Assembly: GCA_947247005.1 (NCBI GenBank)
Contig: OX365945.1
Location: 34,960,551-35,024,550 of the forward strand
Length of the DNA: 64,000 nt
Reading direction: 5' to 3'
Source: Spisula solida
Taxonomy: Eukaryota; Mollusca; Bivalvia; Venerida; Mactridae
The position numbers were made by a program, and so were the translations under genes. Positions 58,798 to 64,000 of the stretch are shown here, piece after piece (positions within the stretch are counted from its first letter, which is position 1; every line of letters starts with the position of its first letter). The notes beneath the pieces were generated by a model, which saw only the letters and a program-made list of their open reading frames with translations, did not search any database and was not told where the DNA came from.

Positions 58798-59091
58798 CTA
58801 ATGCTAAGGTCACATTTGCCCTACGAGCTCCGCACGAGTTGATTTTGGCAAACTCGCACGGCGTCCGTACGGAGCCCGTACGGACACAGAAGCATCGTAC
58901 GGATTTTCTTAACTCGTACGAGCATCGTACGGATATCGTACGAGTGCATCCCTATAGATCATTCATGGTCATTAAGAGATGTGACCAGACGCTACAAACA
59001 TACAAAAACCGTTAGGATTTTTAAAATGTGAACTCGTACGAGTTGATAAATTCGTACGGATATCGTACGAGCTTTGTGACCATAGCATTAG
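58798..59091. mobile_element. MITE rich in CGTACG palindromes
   Basis: Inverted ends CTAATGCTAAGGTCACA (58798-58814) and TGTGACCATAGCATTAG (59075-59091) differ at one position. The interior contains many CGTACG-type motifs (for example TCGTACGAGCATCGTACGGA and ATCGTACGAG). The 294-bp element has no coding region. The superfamily is not clear from the ends. Confidence 0.85.
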
Positions 59092-59275
59092 GGGCACCGT
59101 TAATAAATATATAAGACAACTCTTTTCAAGTCAAAATTAACTGTATATGATCTTTATTCTATTTGGGTGAATACTAACTGCATCCCAATGGCGGTCTTAT
59201 TATTGATGTTCAACAGAACATGTATACACTTAACAAATCATAAAAGTGTGCACGTGTTTTTATCGTATAACTTTT

Positions 59276-59573
59276 TATGCCCCCGTATCGATAGATCGGG
59301 AGGCATATAGTGATGCACCTGTTCGTCCGTCCGGTCGTTCGTTCGTTCGTTCGTTCGTTCGTCCGTCCTGGTTAACCCAAATTAACCGTTTCTTCTAGCA
59401 TAATTATGGCTTGCTACAAAGCTTTTATACTTGCATGGATGTTGTATATGAACACTCTCAACACACCTGTATCACCTAACCCCATTTTGACCTTCACCTT
59501 GACCTAATTTTGGACTTATTTATAGACAAGGCTTCCACAGGGGGCATAAGCGTTTATTGAACGCAGTCTTGTT
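59276..59573 (+). repeat. TATGCCCCC-ended dispersed element
   Basis: Starts TATGCCCCCGTATCGATAGA, forming a hairpin with TCGGGAGGCATA. Contains GTCCGTCCGG and (GTTC)6 at 59337-59360, and ends GGGGGCATAAGCGTTTATTG with hairpin GCGTT/AACGC, then AGTCTTGTT. The terminal nonamers TATGCCCCC and GGGGGCATA are inverted. The layout matches a widespread mollusc repeat from memory; class unsettled. Confidence 0.7.
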
Positions 59574-60267
59574 CATTTATGAAAATTTGTGTATTTGCTA
59601 TTGAATAACACAAGATTGGATTAATGAAGTTTGTTATTCAAAATTAAATATAGCGGTTCACTTGACCATGAAACATCAAAACACGTAAAATGCCCGAGAA
59701 ATTGACGCATATGTGTAAATTATTTTTATGTTTGGCCAATTTGAATTTTAAATATAATGCCACATTCAAAAAACACAAAATAATGCGATTTTCAATCTAC
59801 AACGTGGTGCTTTTTAACTTTTAAAAATACATTTTGAATTTTATAGTCAATGGGGAGGTAACTCGTCAGAAATTGCATTTTACAGCAAAAGTGGACACTT
59901 GTCAACCTAACTTGGGCTTTATTTTTATCATTGTTTTCTTTATGTCTGTCTCCGCGATAAGTACATACCCTTGAACACGAACATGAACAGCAAAGAGGAC
60001 AAATAGCTGCATTAACAACCTGACAAACGCCCGATGAACACACGACAAAAAAGTGTGACATTAGCTTTTGCTGATGTCATCATTTGTTCATTCTGTTTGT
60101 GAAAATTGTTATCAGAATGTAATAAAATCAATTGAATTGTCATCCCACATATCCAAGCTACATGTGTAGAAAATTCAGCAAGATCAAACACGTATTGCCT
60201 GAGTTATGGGTAAATATATACATGCTAACTTATAAGATTTGTTAAGGTATCAGAGTAATAATTTATA
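59574..60267. other. No feature recognised
   Basis: AT-rich. An 89-codon minus frame at 59792-60061 has a cysteine-rich stretch, but no family could be assigned. Confidence 0.45.
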
Positions 60268-61440
60268 GTAAGTAAGTAAGTACCGACTTTATTTATAGTA
60301 GATAACATATTTGGCAGAGCCAATTTACAATATGGTCCACTTGATAAATATGTACCATAAACAATAATAAAACAAGATTTTACAAAACATAAAACAAAGT
60401 TAGGTTATGATGCGACAAAAACAATTGGAAATGAAAACAAAATAGAATAAATGTGATACATAAATATATAAACTAATGAAACTTTGTCGTGCCATACACT
60501 AAAGTCTGTATATGTAGGAACTTCAATTACTATGGTCAGCATTTTGAGACAGAAGTTTTGGTTGAGAAAAGTGCCATTGAAGATATGATTGTTTGAATTT
60601 TGCAAGCGTTTCAGCTGAGCGTATATGAATTGGTATGTTATTCCAGAGTGTGGGCCCAGAGTAGCTCAAGGATTTACGAAAACATTCTATTCTTGGTTTT
60701 GGTACCTTTAGCTCATTGTTTTGATTTGATCGAAGTTCACGATCAGATGCTTGGTTGTTGATGAATTTTGAAGTAAGATAGTCAGGTGATTGCATATTTA
60801 TTGATTTATATATAAGAACAGCTTTTTTGTAATTTACTCTTTCTGAAAATATCATCCATTTCAGTTCAGTAAACAATTCTGATGATGGAGCATTGAAATC
60901 CTTATCGAGGATAATTCTTGCGGCACCCTTTTGAAATTTTAGAACAGTGTTTAGTAGTTCATCATTGCAGTTACCCCAAATGGTACAGCAATAATCAAGG
61001 TGTGGAAGAATATAGGCATTGTAGAATAACTTTCGTAAATGTAAGCTTAGGTATTGTTTTATTCGTAACAGAAGATATAAATTGGTATTTCATTTTTTAA
61101 TGGTCTGTTCAACTTGACATTTCCAGTTTAGGTGTTCGTCAACATGTATTCCTAATAATTTCTCACTTGATGAGTATGATAGTGGTAAACCTTGCATTTG
61201 TATATTGATAGCATTTGTGTGCTCTTTTATTTTGTTGTTGTTATAGGAAGCAGTGATGTACATTGCTTTTGTTTTTGATACGTTTGGAAGCATTGAGTTG
61301 TCTTTGCACCATTCATCAACACAATCAATGTTAGTATGCAGTATATTATGTACCTCAATTACTGTTTTACCAAACACAGACATTTTTGTATCATCTGCAA
61401 ACATGTCAACGGTTGATTTAGTGAGATTGAGCATGTTTTT
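60268..61440 (-). mobile_element. 5'-truncated LINE of the CR1/L2-like type
   Basis: Minus-strand non-LTR retrotransposon fragment of about 1.17 kb. It starts within the reverse transcriptase palm, ends the frame near 60523, has about 240 bp of 3' untranslated sequence, and finishes with ATAAATAAAGTCGGTA and a (CTTA)n tail (60268-60282 read on minus). Truncation at the 5' side with an intact 3' tail is the usual outcome of target-primed reverse transcription. The breakpoint region is involved in a 205-bp tandem duplication. Confidence 0.85.
60523..61434 (-). pseudogene. LINE reverse transcriptase fragment with one in-frame stop
   Basis: The frame begins in the palm: MFADD (residues 11-15) is the catalytic F/YxDD motif. 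It continues with KTKAMYI, then LLGIHVDEHLNW (about 93-104), which is typical after the palm in CR1/L2/Jockey-type enzymes. After a TGA at 61090-61092 the same frame continues with FYNAYILPHLDYC and QKGAARIIL, ELKWM, YKKAVLIYKSINM and SGPTLWNNIP to the natural end at 60523. So one nonsense change, and no frameshift, separates it from an open tail. The amino-terminal part of the polymerase and the endonuclease are absent. It cannot be active. Confidence 0.87.
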
Positions 61441-61751
61441 TTCAAAAGCATTTTATTCTTAAAATTGAAATGTTAGGTACAGTAAGCACAGTAATATGAT
61501 GCACTATATTTACCCTTAAAGTTAATCAAAAAATAAATATCAGTAAAGTATTATGTACCTCGATTACAGTTTTACCAAACACAGACATTTTTGTATCATC
61601 TGCAAACATGTCAACGGTTGATTTAGTGAGATTGAGCATGTTTTTTTCAAAAGCATTTTATTCTTAAAATTGAAATGTTAGGAACAGTAAGAACAGTATT
61701 ATGATGCACTATATTTACCCTTAAAGTTAATCAAAAAATAAATATCAGTTA
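61342..61751. repeat. 205-bp tandem duplication across the LINE breakpoint
   Basis: 61342-61546 and 61547-61751 are near-identical direct copies (for example TTTAGTGAGATTGAGCATG at 61417 and 61622). Each contains the palm-motif region of the LINE plus about 100 bp of flanking sequence, so the duplication happened after the LINE inserted. Confidence 0.92.
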
Positions 61752-62015
61752 AGTGAATTTATTGAAGCATGACAGCACTTTCATTGCAAATCTTGCTTGT
61801 TCACAAACAAAGTCAACGTAACATTAAGAGTCAAAGTTTGTTGTTGGCGACATAGTCAAAAGTATAAGGAACAAACTCTTACAAAGAAATAATCATAAAA
61901 CATAATTATGAACCTGTATCATGCAAAACTTCAAGACCTTGCAAACCGAAAGTAGAAATATGGCAATGTTTCTTGAATATCTTTTAAAGTTTACATTTTT
62001 CAGTCAAAAACTAAT

Positions 62016-62741
62016 TAGTATAGTATAGTATAGTATAGTATAGTATAGTATAGTATAGTATAGTATAGTATAGTATAGTATAGTATAGTATAGTATAGTA
62101 TAGTATAGTATAGTATAGTATAGTATAGTATAGTATAGTATAGTATAGTATAGTATAGTATAGTATAGTATAGTATAGTATAGTATAGTATAGTATAGTA
62201 TAGTATAGTATAGTATAGTATAGTATAGTATAGTATAGTATAGTATAGTATAGTATAGTATAGTATAGTATAGTATAGTATAGTATAGTATAGTATAGTA
62301 TAGTATAGTATAGTATAGTATAGTATAGTATAGTATAGTATAGTATAGTATAGTATAGTATAGTATAGTATAGTATAGTATAGTATAGTATAGTATAGTA
62401 TAGTATAGTATAGTATAGTATAGTATAGTATAGTATAGTATAGTATAGTATAGTATAGTATAGTATAGTATAGTATAGTATAGTATAGTATAGTATAGTA
62501 TAGTATAGTATAGTATAGTATAGTATAGTATAGTATAGTATAGTATAGTATAGTATAGTATAGTATAGTATAGTATAGTATAGTATAGTATAGTATAGTA
62601 TAGTATAGTATAGTATAGTATAGTATAGTATAGTATAGTATAGTATAGTATAGTATAGTATAGTATAGTATAGTATAGTATAGTATAGTATAGTATAGTA
62701 TAGTATAGTATAGTATAGTATAGTATAGTATAGTATAGTAT
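62016..62741. repeat. (TAGTA)n microsatellite, about 145 copies
   Basis: A pure pentanucleotide run of about 726 bp, without a single interruption that I could see. The two 245-247-codon minus-strand frames (YYTIL repeated) are translations of it. Confidence 0.97.
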
Positions 62742-63240
62742 ACATACAACACAAGACTGTCTTCTTGAGCCCTTTTATTTTCTAAAAAAATGAATTATTG
62801 TTTACCACACCCCTCCCACTTTTGTTCTAACTCCATCCCCTTCAGTGTACACATACACAATGTATACACAAAGTGACAAATGGTCTCGGTTATTGAAATG
62901 TATGAATATTTTTTTTATACGTGTAAACCTATGAATGTTACGTTCATCACTAATCAATAATGTTGCCAATGTATAAGGATAATTCACACTGTTGCCTGGA
63001 GTCATAATCAAATAGGCATACCCAACATGGAGCATACTAATTAACTTGATTAACTAGCTGTAAGGTTACATGTAAATCAATGGTCTCACTACAGACATCA
63101 TACACGCAACACATCATTCACGCAACACAAGACTATAGTCACGTATCTGTACATCACAGGAAATGTAAATAGAATTACATCAAAACAATCATAAATTAAT
63201 CGCAAATGCCTCCATACGCATTGGCAAGTACTCATTGTCA
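62742..63240. other. No feature recognised
   Basis: AT-rich sequence; nothing supported. Confidence 0.5.
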
Positions 63241-63251
63241 TGATCTGTCCC

Positions 63252-63325
63252 ACGTAGTCAATCAGTTAGATGGTAAACCTTAGGAACACGAGGTTGTTGG
63301 TTCGACACAATGATACCGCGACCTA
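63252..63325 (+). mobile_element. Degenerate tRNA-like SINE head
   Basis: ACGTAGTCAATCAGTTAGAT and GGTAAAC (A-box region), then GAGGTTGTTGGTTCGACAC (B-box region) at tRNA spacing. The stems are poor and no body is recognised. Confidence 0.38.
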
Positions 63326-63345
63326 CTGAAGCCGTTGAAATATGA

Positions 63346-64000
63346 CATTAGTACCGAAAGGACTAGCCTTATATTAAAGGGGAGATAGGAAGGTGATTAA
63401 ATGATTCACTTTCACATAAACGCTATAAAATATTCTCAAAAAAATACAAAACCCATATTACAAAAATATTGTAACGTTTTATATAGTGCGTTTTTTCCAG
63501 GCATATTTCATGGTGGTATGAACTATAAGACGGGTGTATATGATCCTAGACGGCTGTATCGTTTGGTTTTACAATGTGAGTGGTAGATATCATACATATG
63601 CTTCGTGCATGGGGGGTTTCACTACCTTCTGAATCTTTAGGGTTATTTTGATAATTTTGACTAAAGTTTACCATTTTATATGCAAAATATACATGATTTT
63701 AAGAAATATTAAGCGGATTTTCGTAAATTTCAAGGTTCAAAACCCCTACTCCCGAGTCAAATAAAACCCCTTTTAGTTCTCACCTGTGGGATGTACAGTC
63801 AAAATATAAAATGCGGTAACGTAATTGTGGTAATAGGCATTGTCACGTGATCCCTCGTTAAGAATATCGTCACGTGATCAACAACAATTATGAAAGCATG
63901 ATACAAAGTCCTAGAAAAGTCAATACGCGTACATGTGTTTGCTCGTAAAATACCGATATGTGTATGACAACTGATCACGAAGGCAAAACGCATTTTCAAT
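63346..64000. other. No gene recognised at the right edge
   Basis: A 61-codon plus frame (63401-63586) and a 66-codon minus frame (63799-63999) are not recognisable. The paired E-boxes at 63842-63879 are the only notable signal. Confidence 0.45.
63842..63879. promoter_or_regulatory. Two E-boxes GTCACGTGATC, 27 bp apart
   Basis: GTCACGTGATC occurs at 63842-63852 and 63869-63879. CACGTG flanked by T and A is the site type bound by MiT/TFE and USF bHLH-zipper factors in animals. Exact repetition of 11 bp at 27-bp spacing in AT-rich DNA is suggestive of a regulatory element for a gene beyond the window. A short duplication is the alternative. Confidence 0.3.

Noticed and set aside
62011..62754. 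Two 245-247-codon frames of YYTIL repeats
   Set aside because: They translate a pure TAGTA microsatellite.

Overview
The window reads as gene-poor, AT-rich nuclear DNA from an animal, most likely a bivalve mollusc. The evidence is indirect. There are no closely packed open reading frames, no ribosome-binding sites and no operons. There are tRNA-derived SINE heads, pieces of non-LTR retrotransposons, many MITE-like elements with inverted ends, large minisatellites, and several dispersed repeats (CCGTCCGT-rich, TATGCCCCC-ended) of a kind I associate with bivalve genomes. The species is not resolved. I could not recognise a single complete host protein-coding gene. The longest open frames are translations of tandem repeats.

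Layout. 1-3.5 kb holds one copy of a TTAA-flanked MITE, a dispersed repeat, a tRNA-like remnant and copies of an abundant dispersed repeat here called family M. From about 3.5 to 25.4 kb lie four diverged, tandem, same-orientation copies (units A-D) of a segment with a base period near 4.9 kb. Different transposons and satellites have inserted into individual units, so the sister units act as empty sites. 25.4-42 kb is a patchwork: two more TTAA MITE copies, a MITE with 25-bp ends, many family M copies, a CCGTCCGT repeat, a tRNA-Asp-headed SINE and a 39-bp minisatellite.

42.3-50 kb is one 7.6-kb minisatellite of a 23-bp unit (over 320 copies), with a higher-order repeat of about 1.1-1.4 kb in its right half. 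50-53.3 kb carries a second locus of the 39-bp minisatellite, a tRNA-like remnant and a 51-bp minisatellite. 53.3-64 kb holds cAMP-response-element-like sites, a foldback element, two truncated LINEs (56.0-56.8 kb on + and 60.3-61.4 kb on -), four further MITE or dispersed elements, a 726-bp uninterrupted TAGTA microsatellite, and paired E-boxes at the right edge.

There is no sign of genes working together. The biology visible here is repeat biology: segmental tandem duplication, 3'-anchored retroposition, MITE insertion and satellite amplification. The most unusual items are the four-unit segmental array, the higher-order 23-bp minisatellite, the 5'-truncated family M and a 199-bp templated insertion at 14 kb.
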